Source: Plasmodiophora brassicae
Lineage: Eukaryota > Endomyxa > Phytomyxea > Plasmodiophorida > Plasmodiophoridae
Direction of reading: 5' to 3'
Assembly (NCBI GenBank): GCA_039704465.1
Contig: JASFAU010000016.1
Location: 496,001-560,000 of the forward strand
DNA: 64,000 nt
A program made the position numbers and the translations under genes. Under the pieces are notes generated by a model. That model was not told the DNA's origin and made no database searches. It worked only from the letters and a program-made list of their open reading frames with translations. Positions 39,958 through 50,079 of this stretch are shown here, piece after piece. Positions within the stretch are counted from its first letter, which is position 1. The number at the start of each line of letters is the position of its first letter.

Positions 39958-42144
39958 TTGGTCGTGTATGCGCTTCGCGGTGGCGTCCGCCGCGCTCGCG
40001 CAGCGCCGGCAGCGGGCAAGAACGACGGGGCGGTCGCGGCGGCCACGCGGATCACCGAACTTCGCGACTGGCTGTCGCGATGTAGCCGGGCGTACTACCG
40101 CGGGGAAACGCCGCTGGCGACCGACCCGGAATTCGACGCCGCCATGGGCGAGCTCGCCGAACTCGAATCCCGGTTCCCGTACATGAAGTCGCCGTCGTCG
40201 CCGACGTCGCAGATCGGCACGCATCCGCTGACGTTCCTCACCGAGCCGCATTCGCAGGCGATCGTGCCGGTGCGGTGCGTCGGTGCGCTGGACGACGTCA
40301 CCCTGTACATGCGGCAGGTGCCCGGCGCGACCTGGAGCGTCGAGCACAAACTCGACGGGATGACGGTCGCCTTGCGCTACGACCAGAACGGCAACCTCGT
40401 CAAGGCGATCTCGCGGGGCGACGGCGAGTACGGCGATGACATCACGTTGGCCGTCAAACGCTACGCGAAGAACGTCCCGGTGCAGGTCGACAATAAGCTC
40501 GGCGCTCCGTTCGAGGTGCGATGCCAGGCCGTCGTAGACGCGAAGAACACGACGACGTCGACGGCGCTGCGTGCGCAGATCGCCGCCCTGCTTCGTCCGG
40601 TCGTGGAGAGCGCCCCGGACGCGTCGAAGGCCATCGACCTGGTCTGCAGTGACCTGCTACGTCAGGACGAGGCGGACGATTCCGACCACTCGCACTACGA
40701 CGACATGCGCATGCTGGAGTCGATGGGATTCGCGATCGACTCCGACCTGGTGACCTGCACCGAATCGGAGAACGTGCTGACCGCGATAGCGCACCTGCAG
40801 GCCGGTCGCCAGAGGTACCGGTACGAATGCGTTGGCGCCATTGTCAAGCTGGACAGCTCCGCCGAGCGGCGGCGTCGTCGCCGCGCGGGATCGGAGTGCT
40901 CGGTGGCGTTCATGTTCGATACGGCGCGGGCCGAGAGCGTCCTGGAACGCATCGACATCACGGTCGGCAGGTTCGGCAAGGTGTCGCCGATTGCTGTCGT
41001 CCAGCCTGTCAAACTCGGCCACGTAACCGTCACGCGGGCGACATTGTTCAGCGCCAAGAACGTCGTCGGTCTCGGCGGCGGCGAACCGGGCGACATTGTC
41101 GACCTCCAGCAGTTTGGCGACGTCCTCCCGAAGGTGCTCAAGATTGTCCCGCAGAGCTCCAGGACGACGGATCCGCGTTCGCTGTTCGAAGTCTGCCCGT
41201 GCGGGCGGAAGTCGAAGCTGAAATTCGACGAGGGTGCACTGGACGCCTGGTGCGTCGACGAGGAGTGCCCATCGATTCGGGTTGCTCGACTGGCGCACGC
41301 TGTCTCGAAGGACGCCCTGGACGTCAAGGGTGTCGGCGTCGCGTCCGTAACGCAGCTGGTGCAAGCCGGCCTCGTTCGTGACATTCCGGATCTGTTCCAG
41401 CTGCGCAAGCGCGATCTCGTTCTGTTGCCGGGTTGGGATCGCCGAACGGCGACCGCGGCCGTCGCGAACCTCGTTCAAGCTCGGACGCGCGGCGACCCGC
41501 TGGGCCTGCTGAACTGTCTCGGCATTGAGGGCGTCAGTCGGGAAATGTGCCGCCGTCTGCTGAGGAACTTCGGTCTGTCCCCTGAGCGCGTGCTTCGCGC
41601 CGATCTGGACGAGCTTGCCGAGGCGCGTGGTGTCGGCCGTCGTGTGGCGGAGGCGATCGCGAAATTCGCCCAGAGCGAACGGGGCGCGAACATCATCAAG
41701 GCGTTCCGCGACCTGGGGCTGTTCGCGTACACGACTGGCGACAGCACTACCGCCGCGCCCACGTTCCCGATGTCGGGCAAGATTGTCGTGCTGTCGGGCA
41801 GGTTCAATCGTTTCGACGTCGATGAGCTCAGGGACCGGTTCCGGGCGCTGGGCGCCCGTATCGGCGACCAGGTCACCGCCAAGACGTCGTTCCTGTTCGC
41901 CGGCCGGGACGACGTCCGGTTCAGCCGCAAGATGAAGGACGCCAGGAAGCACGGCGTCCGCGTCGTCCGCGAGGACGAGATGATCCAGCTGCTCCAGCTA
42001 CACGAAGGCGAGGAATACTGCTTCGCCGGGTCGTCCGCGCATATCCCGCTGGGCGTCCGGGCCCCGACGTCGACGTCACCCACCTCTGCGACCGCCGATG
42101 TCGAAGTCGCCCCACAAGACGTTAATTCAGGGCAACGCGTGTAG
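39946..42144 (+). CDS. ligA: NAD+-dependent DNA ligase (LigA-type)
   Basis: Intronless, 732 residues, longer than bacterial LigA mainly by an N-terminal extension. MLRRLVVYALRGGVRRARAA is basic and amphipathic, like a mitochondrial presequence. Domain order is complete: Ia (AYYRGETPLATDPEFDAAMG, ELAELESRFP), adenylation domain with the nucleophile Lys135 in EHKLDGMTVALRY, OB fold (GHVTVTRATLFSAKNV, QQFGDVLPKVLKIVP), four-cysteine zinc finger (CPCGRKSK...WCVDEECPS), helix-hairpin-helix repeats (FGLSPERVLRADLDELAEAR, GVGRRVAEAI) and a BRCT domain (GKIVVLSGRFNRFDVDELRD). Such ligases seal nicks using NAD+. They are normal in bacteria and some large DNA viruses; nuclear eukaryotic ligases use ATP. 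Codon use and GC look like the neighbours, arguing for an old, settled gene and against contamination. Confidence 0.95.
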   Translation: MLRRLVVYALRGGVRRARAAPAAGKNDGAVAAATRITELRDWLSRCSRAYYRGETPLATDPEFDAAMGELAELESRFPYMKSPSSPTSQIGTHPLTFLTEPHSQAIVPVRCVGALDDVTLYMRQVPGATWSVEHKLDGMTVALRYDQNGNLVKAISRGDGEYGDDITLAVKRYAKNVPVQVDNKLGAPFEVRCQAVVDAKNTTTSTALRAQIAALLRPVVESAPDASKAIDLVCSDLLRQDEADDSDHSHYDDMRMLESMGFAIDSDLVTCTESENVLTAIAHLQAGRQRYRYECVGAIVKLDSSAERRRRRRAGSECSVAFMFDTARAESVLERIDITVGRFGKVSPIAVVQPVKLGHVTVTRATLFSAKNVVGLGGGEPGDIVDLQQFGDVLPKVLKIVPQSSRTTDPRSLFEVCPCGRKSKLKFDEGALDAWCVDEECPSIRVARLAHAVSKDALDVKGVGVASVTQLVQAGLVRDIPDLFQLRKRDLVLLPGWDRRTATAAVANLVQARTRGDPLGLLNCLGIEGVSREMCRRLLRNFGLSPERVLRADLDELAEARGVGRRVAEAIAKFAQSERGANIIKAFRDLGLFAYTTGDSTTAAPTFPMSGKIVVLSGRFNRFDVDELRDRFRALGARIGDQVTAKTSFLFAGRDDVRFSRKMKDARKHGVRVVREDEMIQLLQLHEGEEYCFAGSSAHIPLGVRAPTSTSPTSATADVEVAPQDVNSGQRV

Positions 42145-42307
42145 ACAGTGTATACAGGTTGTGCGGGTCAGCGCGTGGCGTGCGTCGTACAGCAGGTAGG
42201 TAGTTCGGAGCGGCATCGGGTCGGCGCCGGCGTGATTTGCGGGCGCCGCCAGCGGAGCTGCCGAACGGCAAATGCCGTACGGCATTTGCCTGCGTGTCAG
42301 TCTGGTC

Positions 42308-43181
42308 ATGCTGTACATTATCGGGCTGGGCCTCGCCGATGAGGAGGACATCTCGGTCAAGGGCCTGAAGGCGGTGCGCGCGTGCTCCCGCGTCTACCTG
42401 GAGGCGTACACGTCGATCCTGACGGTCGGCGTCGATCGCCTCGAGAAATTCTACGGCCGGCCCGTCGTTGTCGCTGACCGCGAGATGGTCGAATCGCAAT
42501 CGGATGCGATCCTCGAGAACGCCGACGTCGAGGACGTTGCGTTCCTCGTCGTTGGCGACCCGTTCGCGTAAGCAGGGCCCTCGGCGCGGGGCTTCTCAAC
42601 CTGAATCGGTGTATTTCAGGGCAACGACTCACGTTGACTTCTTGCTGCGAGCGGCCGAGGAGCGCAACGTGGTCGTCAAGACGATCCACAACGCGTCGGT
42701 GATGAACGCGATTGGGGCATGCGGCCTGCAGCTGTACCAGTTCGGGCAGACGGTATCGATCCCGTTCTTCAGGGACAACTGGCGGCCGGATAGCTTTTAT
42801 GACAAGATCAAGGTGAACAAGGACGCCGGGTTCCATACGCTTTGCCTCCTCGACATCAAAGTCAAGGAGCAGAGCGAGGAGAACATGCTGCTCGGCCGGC
42901 TGATCTACGAACCGCCCCGCTTCATGACCGTCAACGAAGCGCTGTCCCAGATCGTCGAAGTCGAGGAGCGTCGTCAGGAGGGTGTCTGCCCTGGCGGGAC
43001 GCGATGCATTGGCGTTGCCCGCCTCGGTGCTGACGACCAGATGATCGTCGCCGGCACCATCGACCAGCTTCGCGATGTCGACTTTGGCGCGCCCCTGCAC
43101 TGCCTTGTCATTGTCGGCGAGACGCATTTCATGGAGGACGACGCGCTTCGTTTCTACAGTGTCGATAAGCTCAAGCAATGA
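42308..43181 (+). CDS. DPH5: Diphthine (methyl ester) synthase DPH5
   Basis: Two exons (intron 42568-42619) encode 273 residues, the family's length. [70 protein letters not shown] then [12 protein letters not shown], and [18 protein letters not shown] are classic DPH5 blocks of the tetrapyrrole-methylase fold (GDP.F.ATTH, IHNASI..A). It uses S-adenosylmethionine to methylate the diphthamide precursor on elongation factor 2 in the cytosol. Confidence 0.96.
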
Positions 43182-43838
43182 AAACCGTGTCGTTTCGCGA
43201 CTCGCTTTTCCGTCTGCAATGTTCGATCGAGCTGGAAGGCTTCGGCAGCGTCTGTTAAGTGCCTCTTCGGTCGGGTCGTACTGACCGTTGCCAGATATCG
43301 GCAGCTGTGCACTTGCCACGACACGCAGGCGTGTGCCCAGCGCCGACTTTGATGCGTCCCTTGCAGAGAAACGACCGCCTGTCGCAGGCTGGCTGTGTCG
43401 CCTAGGCGGCTGCACTGCCTTATTATGCCAACGTTTGACGCGCGAGCAATCGCAACGCGTTGTCAACCGATACGTTCCTCTGATGCAGACAATGTGGCCT
43501 ATGTTTAGGTTGAGTTGGGTACTGCAGGGCGACAGCGAGAGCGCTTGACACGAAGCGGGTCGCGCGAATGTGTACTGGTAGGAACAATGACCCGCACGGT
43601 TCGTCGTCGGCGGCGTGTACTCCCGATCGATCGCGTATTCTACCACGGTCGTCGACGTCGTGGCTTCAACGACGACGGGTCCCTCAGTGTCGCCTGCAGG
43701 TTTCGCGCCGGGTCACGTTTGCCGAAGTTGCGGGCCCGGTGACGTCGACAAGGCAGGACGTGACGTCACGCCCGACCTGGGCGCGCGTCCATCTTGCCAC
43801 GCGATCTTAGCGGGCGTCGGCGCCGAACATTGCCGAAC
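43182..43838. other. No supportable gene
   Basis: Overlapping short frames on both strands without motifs. It contains the promoter of the small tail-anchored protein gene. Confidence 0.45.
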
Positions 43839-44219
43839 ATGGACCACGCCGAGGACATGTGCGAGTGCCTGCGGCAGTTCCTGCAAAGCCAGGCCGCCGA
43901 GTTCAACAGCATGATCCGAGCGGTAGGCAGCGTATCGATCGGCGGCCCTGCCCCCGCCGGCGACTGACGTTGCGGTTGGGCGCAGGTCACCGGCCAGGAT
44001 GTCGTCACCGGCAACGGCCTAACTGCGCCAACGCTGCCCTCCCACGCCGGTCCGCCGTCCATGACCAACCCGCAGATGCTCGCCCTCTTCGTCATGGGCC
44101 TGATCCTCCTCTTCCTGCTCGCCGTCCCGTCGCGCCGCTCGCCCCGGCACCCGGACGCCAAGCCGTCGTCCGGAGCCGATTTCGACGACGACCACCCGGG
44201 ACCCGACCTTCTTCGGTAG
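43839..44219 (+). CDS. Small tail-anchored membrane protein
   Basis: Two exons (intron 43923-43985, phase 0) encode 105 residues. The N-terminus MDHAEDMCECLRQFLQSQAA is helical, the middle is a Gly/Pro/Ser linker, and MLALFVMGLILLFLLAVPSR forms one transmembrane helix followed by a short Arg/Pro/Asp-rich tail. No signal peptide. The family is not recognised; the small size and intact splicing support a real gene. Confidence 0.6.
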
Positions 44220-44486
44220 GCCGTCGCCACGACGGCCAATACACGACGACGGGCTTCAGCGGGAACAGCATTGGGGTCGGCCGTATATTAGGGCGCGTCC
44301 CCCGCCAACCCCAAAACAGAGATAAGTTGCGGGGCCCAGTTTGTGGGTTGTGTTTTGTGTTTTGTCCCCCCTCCCCTCCCGCACATTGCGACACGGGAAG
44401 GCCACGTGACGTCGAACGGCGGTCCAAATTTGGACGGCGACGGGCGCCAGTCGACGTCGTCCGTGCGGCGGGGGGCGCGCGCGCAG

Positions 44487-45655
44487 ATGGCCGTGGATGC
44501 GGCGGGCAAACGGGCGACGGCGTCGTCGGTGGACGCCGCCGACGCCGCCGACGGCATGAAGGCGCGGATGGTGCACCGCGGCACGGCGCCGTTCATCGCG
44601 ACCGTCGTCGTCGTGTTCGCGTACTGCGGCCTGCACGTCGCGGACGTGTTCCAGAACGTCCGGCGGCTGCGGGCGACGGTGCCCGGGTTCCCGGTGTTCG
44701 CGCGCCTGTGGCCGTCCGTCCCGATCGCGCTGGCCATGGTCGGCGTCCGCCTCTTCATGGTCCGCACGCTGAGGCCGTTGGGCAGGGCCGCCCTGCCGGC
44801 CACGAAATGGGAGCCTGAGGTAGTACAACGGCACGCGTCGTCCCCGTGCCCCGCCGACACGCTGACGCCACGTTAGGAGTACGCCAAGCGCGTCGACCGG
44901 GTCCTGCACGTCCTGTTCAAGCTGTGCTACTTCGTGATCGCGACCCCAGTCGGATGGTACATCCTCAAGGACGAGCCATGGATGCCTGTAAGGCGCGCGT
45001 TCGCCGGTGGTTGGCCGGCGTCCGCGTTCTGATTCGTTCGTGTCGTTCGCAGCCGTCGATGGGCGGGACGGGCGACGTCATACACTGCTGGACGAACTTC
45101 CCACATCATGCCATGCCGGACGCCATCCACTGGTACTACGTCGTGTCGCTCGGGTACCACCTGCACAGCCTGCTCTACCAGCTCGGCAGCACGCGGCGGA
45201 ACGACTTCTGGGAGATGTTCCTCCACCACAGCTGCACGCTGTTCCTCGTCGTGTTCTCGTACATGGCCAACCTGTTCCGATTCGGCACGCTCGTGTTCTG
45301 GCTGCACGACTGCGGCGACATCTCCTCGTACTGGGTCAAGGCCTTCGTCGACACGCGCTACACGAACATCACGATCCTCGCCTACCTCGGCATCATGTCG
45401 ACCTGGGGCTACCTGCGCCTGTACGTGTTCCCGTTCGAGATCATCCGCTGCGCGATCTTCGACGCCCCCTTCCACATCCCCGGCGTGCCCATGCTGTGCA
45501 CGCTCATGTGCGTCCTCACCTGCCTGCACCTCTACTGGTACACGCTCTTCATCCGCATGGGCGTCGCCTTCCTGCACACGGGCAAGACCGAGGACGTCAT
45601 CGAGGACGTCGCCACCGACAGCGAGCTCGTCGCCCGGAAGCGGGTGCCCTGCTGA
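44487..45655 (+). CDS. LAG1: Ceramide synthase (LAG1/TLC domain)
   Basis: Three exons (introns 44820-44876, 44988-45052) encode 348 residues with several membrane helices. The Lag1p motif reads NDFWEMFLHHSCTLFLVVFS, then YMANLFRFGTLVFWLHDCGD, then ISSYWVKAF, with the paired catalytic histidines HH and HD. Upstream, DAIHWYYVVSLGYHLHSLLY fits the helix before the motif. No homeobox-like domain is present, as in fungi and plants. It acylates sphingoid bases in the ER. The C-terminus is acidic (KTEDVIEDVATDSE). Confidence 0.92.
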
Positions 45656-45749
45656 CTACCTCTACCCTAAAGCCCCCCGCTTGTATCGAATACACAACCC
45701 ACCCATCTCTGCCCTAAAGGCACCCGCCGGTGCGTGACGCACTCGCCCA

Positions 45750-47147
45750 ATGGACGGTTCTGGGCGCGTTCGGCGCCTGCCGGCGACGTCCGTCTGGCAC
45801 GTGTACACGCCTCTGGCCATCGAGCACGGGGCAGTGAACCTCGGTCTCTCCGCTTTGTGGTCGTTGTCGTCGTCGCGGGGGCTGACCGTGTCTCTCTCTC
45901 TGTGGGCAGGGCAAGGGTTCCCCGACGGCGATCCTCCCGAGTTCGTCCAGCAGGCGGCCTGCGACGCCATCCAGGACGGGGCGAACCAGTACGCGCGGGG
46001 CGCGGGCAGCATGGCGCTGGTGTCGGTCGTGGCGGAACGCGCGTCCGCCGATCTGGGTCGCGTCGTCGACCCGATCGCCGAGGTCCTCGTCTGCAACGGG
46101 TGCACGGGCGCCCTGTTCGCCACGTTCCAGGCGCTGCTGGACGACGGCGACGAGGTCGTCGTCTTCGAGCCGCTGTTCGACGTGTACGTCGGGCAGATCC
46201 AGATGGCGGGCGGCGTCATCGTCCCGGTGCCGCTGGCGGTCGACGCCGCGGGCGACTGGCGCTTCGATGTGGACCTGCTGGGCGCCGCCTGCAGCGACAG
46301 GACGCGGGCGATCGTCGTCAACAACCCGCACAACCCCACCGGTCGGCTCTGCATTGCTGCGTTCGTTGCCACGACACCCACACGGCGGGGAGGGCAGGCA
46401 AGGTGTTCCGCCGGGCGGAGCTCGACCGCATCGCAGACGTCGTCAGGTGCCGGCCCCGGATCGTCGTCGTCGTCGACGAGGTCTACGAGCACCTGGTCTA
46501 CGACGGGTGCGAACACGTCCGGTTCGCCAGCCTTCCCGGCATGTGGGACCGGACGCTGACGCTGTCGTCCGCTGGGAAAACGTTCAGGTACGTTCCCGGT
46601 CGTCTCCGCCGCCGCCGCCGTCTGAACCCGGGAACACAGCGTCACCGGCTGGAAGATCGGTTGGTGCATCGGCCCACGCCCGCTGGTCGCCGCTGTCCAT
46701 GCCGCCCAGACGTTCGTCGTGTTCAGCGTCTGCACGCCGCTGCAGGCGGCCGTCGCCGAGTCGCTGGCGCGGGCCGGCGCCCCGTACGACGGCCACCCCA
46801 GCTACTTCGTCCACCTTCGACGGGCGTACGAACGCAAGCGCGACGCCCTGCTCGCCCACCTTCGTGCAGCGGGTTTCACCCCGTACACGCCCTCGGGATC
46901 GTTCTTCGTCGTGGCCGACTGCGGCCGCGTGCGCCCGCCGGCACAGTACGGCCCGGGCGACTGGGCGCTGGCCCGGTTCCTCACCGTCGAGGTCGGCGTC
47001 GCCTGCATTCCCATGTCGGCGTTCCGCCTGCACGGCGACGACGTCGGCCGAGGTTCCACCCTGCTCCGGTTCGCGTTCTGCAAGTCGGACGAGGCGCTCG
47101 CCGAAGCCGGGCGACGCCTCCTGGCCTGGCGTCGCGCGTTCGTCTAA
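45750..47147 (+). CDS. Kynurenine-oxoglutarate-type class I aminotransferase
   Basis: Four exons (introns 45844-45909, 46342-46397, 46588-46639) encode 407 residues. After splicing: NLGQGFPDGDPPEFVQQAAC, NQYARGAGSMALVS, CNGCTGALFATFQALLDDGD, VVNNPHNPTGKVF, VVVVDEVYEHLVYDG and SSAGKTFSVTGWKIGWCIGP with the PLP lysine, and LLRFAFCKSDEAL near the end. G-GFPD, Y-R..G and SVTGWK-GW favour kynurenine/glutamine transaminase over aspartate transaminase. It likely interconverts aromatic or sulphur amino acids and 2-oxo acids. No obvious targeting sequence. Confidence 0.92.
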
Positions 47148-47216
47148 ACGGGCACACTGACACACACACGGCCCCAGCGTCCACGAGCGCAGTGACGATG
47201 GCCCAACTGTTCGCCT

Positions 47217-47495
47217 TTATGTCGTCGTCGGTGTGCAGGGCCGGCGCTTGGATCGTCGACGCTCGCTGGCGAGGCGTCGGCCCAGCAGCGCGTTCAGGTG
47301 CGAACGGATCGCGATCAGGGCGCCGGTTTCGAACGACGCATCGGCCGGGCGGCTCAACCGTTCGAGGAGCGCCGCTGACGCCGACTTGCTCAGCGTCGCT
47401 CCCGGACGGCCGTGCTCGTCGCCGTCGTTCGCCCCCGGTAAGGCGGCCTGTCCACGCCAGGGCCCGTTAGCACGTGCGCGCGCGCGCGCCGCCAT
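47217..47495 (-). CDS. Hypothetical small basic protein
   Basis: From ATG 47495 a 92-residue frame reads MAARARARANGPWRGQAALP, with a helical stretch SASAALLERLSRPADASFET then GALIAIRSHLNALLGRRL, and a basic end. No domain. It could be a separate gene or a last exon of the neighbouring cyclic-nucleotide-binding gene. Confidence 0.3.
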   Translation of the reverse strand: MAARARARANGPWRGQAALPGANDGDEHGRPGATLSKSASAALLERLSRPADASFETGALIAIRSHLNALLGRRLASERRRSKRRPCTPTTT

Positions 47496-47681
47496 CGATA
47501 CGTGCCTACCATCGACTTCGACTTGCACGGTCGCAGCTCGACCGACTTGACCACGTCCATTCGTCGCGTTAACGGCGACGACGCCAGCGGGCGACCGCGT
47601 TCTGTGAGGACGATCGCCTGCGACGATGACGACGACGACGACGGTCGCCCAGGTCCCGTTGACGCATCTGCATCGATGCCG

Positions 47682-49868
47682 TCAGAGAGGTCCCGGTTCG
47701 TTCCGGCGGGCCCAGCTGGTACCCCCATTCGGATCGCTGAACGCGACCTCGTCCCGATCGACGACGTCCAGCGTGTCCAGGTTGACGATGGACTGTGGAA
47801 GGCGTAACGTCGAGTAGATCTGCCCGAGGCAGAACGCACTGGTGAGGGGAGGATGGGACGTCGGTCGGCGTCCACCCCACACAAACACACACCTTAAAGA
47901 ATGCAAATTCGCGCGCCTGGTTACGTCGCGTCGTCACCGTGTCGAGTATCGAACCCTGGAACAGGAGCACGAAGTCGGACCGCTTCAGGCACAGCAGGAC
48001 GCACTGACGCGATAGGCAGACGGCGGTCGTCGAGCATCGTCGTACGCCTGCGCCGACCGACATCAGCCACAGGTGCACACACGGCCCCGTGCTCAGGTGT
48101 ACCCAGGAGGGCCTCGTCGTTGAAGCAGTCGTTCTCGGCGACGACGTCGACGACGAACGACTGCAGGGTGGTCGTGTCGACACGCTCCCAGTGGATCGCG
48201 TCGGCCGGCCACTTGTTGAACCGTTTGATCGCGATCTGGCGCGTCAGTGACACCTGGCCCGACTCCACGAAGTAGACGTAATCGCTGCTGGATCCCTTCG
48301 TGTGGGCGGGGGGAAGCGGTTCCGTCAGCGCGCAAGCGACTCGTGACCGCCCGCCTGGGCACGTACCTGTGTGCAGATGACCTGCTTCTGGACGAACGTT
48401 CGTCGTTTCAGCGCGGAACACAGCCGGACCAGGCGGGCATCGACCCACAGCACGAACATCTTCATCGACGACACGACGGCGACGGCTCTGGCCAGTAGCG
48501 CGGCGCGTTTCGCGGCGAGCACGCCCTCGTACGCTGGGTACGCGCGTATCAGGGCGATCGCAACGAGGGAACGTGTGGCGTTTGCCTGTCGACGACGGAC
48601 CGGTCCACTCGATCCGGATCAGGACGCACTCGGACAGGCACCGGGCTGAATCGCGATGGCGAGGCGGGCCGGGTTGCCGGTTGCCGGCAACGGGACGGAA
48701 CGCCTTCTGGATCATCTCCCAGCGTCGCATGCAGCGTGTCTGGCGTCGGACCCGCCGCGCTTCGGCGATGCCTTCCACATCCTGAGCGCTGGACGCGTCA
48801 GCGAACCGAATGGCATGGGGACGCGTTGGCCACCTGCGGGTACCCGATAACGGTGCCCACCGAGACCTGCCGCTGCAGTCAGAACGGTGCCGATCCAGGC
48901 GACGGGAGGGGGAGGGCGACGAACCTGCTCGGTGTAGCCCATCGGTTTGTCGTCGATGTTGGCGACCTCGACGACGCCGGACCGAACGATGTACAGGGCG
49001 TCAACGGTGTCGCTGCGCGCGTACAGAAGGACGCCTTTGCGGATGGTCACCAGGCGGGCGCCTTTCAGCAGGTCGGACACGACGTCGTCGTCGTGCCCCG
49101 TGAAGCACTTCATCGACCGGCACCATTTCAGCGCCTGACGCGGACGACGTTAAACGGCGACGACGACGACGACGATAGTCGCTTCAGTGGGCGTACGTTA
49201 ACGTTCTCGAAACGCGACCGCTGCTCCACTGGCTTCAACAGCATGTCGATGCACATGTCCTCGACTGGCGCGGTGTACACGCCCTGGAAGTCGCTCCTGG
49301 TCCTGCCCGGACGGGTTCTAAGCTCCAGCACGTTGGATTTGCTGAGCGCGCGCGGGCGCGCACCATAACCACGACGGGAACACGGTCGGCTTGCCGCTCT
49401 GCTCCACAGGCGTCACCGTCTGCGTCTGGTCCTGGGCCGCCAGATGGGCCTCCAGCTTGCGTCGCCTCTCCAGCACCTGGCAGGTCGGTGTGTCAGACGG
49501 CAACGGGACCGATTCCACGGGCGCACTCGAACCATGGATGGCGTTAAGCACCCTGAACGCGTGCCATCTTTCGGGGCGTGGGACTCGGCGGTGGCCGGTG
49601 GCTGGCCGGCACCGACTGGGTGGGCCGCGTCCGTCAGCATGGGGAGAATGCTTTCCACGGGTCGTCGTCGTCGCGGTCGCCGACTAGGCCGTCGTCGCAT
49701 GTACTCGAGGGCGGAGCTGATGTTCTTGACGCCAGTGACCATCGGGCCACGCCACCCTTCGGACGCCTGGTCGATGCCCAGGACGGCGTTGTACCGTCGC
49801 CGGACGACGTCTTCGCAGGCGGCTTGCGACAGATCGGGCAGGGACGCGCCATGCGTCAACGCGGGCAT
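47682..49868 (-). CDS. Protein with two cyclic-nucleotide-binding-like domains
   Basis: Multi-exon gene. From ATG 49868: MPALTHGASLPDLSQAACED, then VLNAIHGSSAPVESVPLPSD and a coiled segment, then SMKCFTGHDDDVVSDLLKGA followed by LVTIRKGVLLYARSDTVDAL and YIVRSGVVEV, a first CNB fold. Further exons give MKMFVLWVDARLVRLCSALK with RRTFVQKQVICTQ, then YVYFVESGQVSLTRQIAIKR and LQSFVVDVVAENDCFNDEAL, a second CNB fold. The last exon ends SWARRNEPGPL-stop (47682). The phosphate-binding PxGELA box is not evident in either fold, so nucleotide binding is uncertain. The architecture is reminiscent of CNBD2-type proteins or PKA regulatory subunits, without kinase or channel parts. Exon limits are approximate. 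Confidence 0.6.
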
Positions 49869-50079
49869 GGGCGTTTGGAGCCCGCTGACCAACTGGCCGC
49901 CTAAAGAATCGTCCCCCGGTACCCGTACTGACCCGATTCGCCATCCAGTCCCATTCTCGTAATGCGCATCCAGACGAGGAAACGGCCACGACCATGGTGC
50001 TCGCGCTGCAATGGTTGCACCTGGCACCCGGGCATGGTGGCAGCCGCCAACGCCCTAGTTTATCACGTTGCCAGGAACG

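Noticed and set aside
40657..41952. 431-codon open frame antisense to the DNA ligase
   Set aside because: Mirror of ligase codons; no recognisable domain.
42357..43646. 429-codon open frame antisense to DPH5
   Set aside because: Overlaps DPH5 exons and intron with no protein features of its own.
45734..47470. 578-codon plus-strand frame over the aminotransferase
   Set aside because: Runs through three real introns in another phase; Arg/Ser-rich, no domain.
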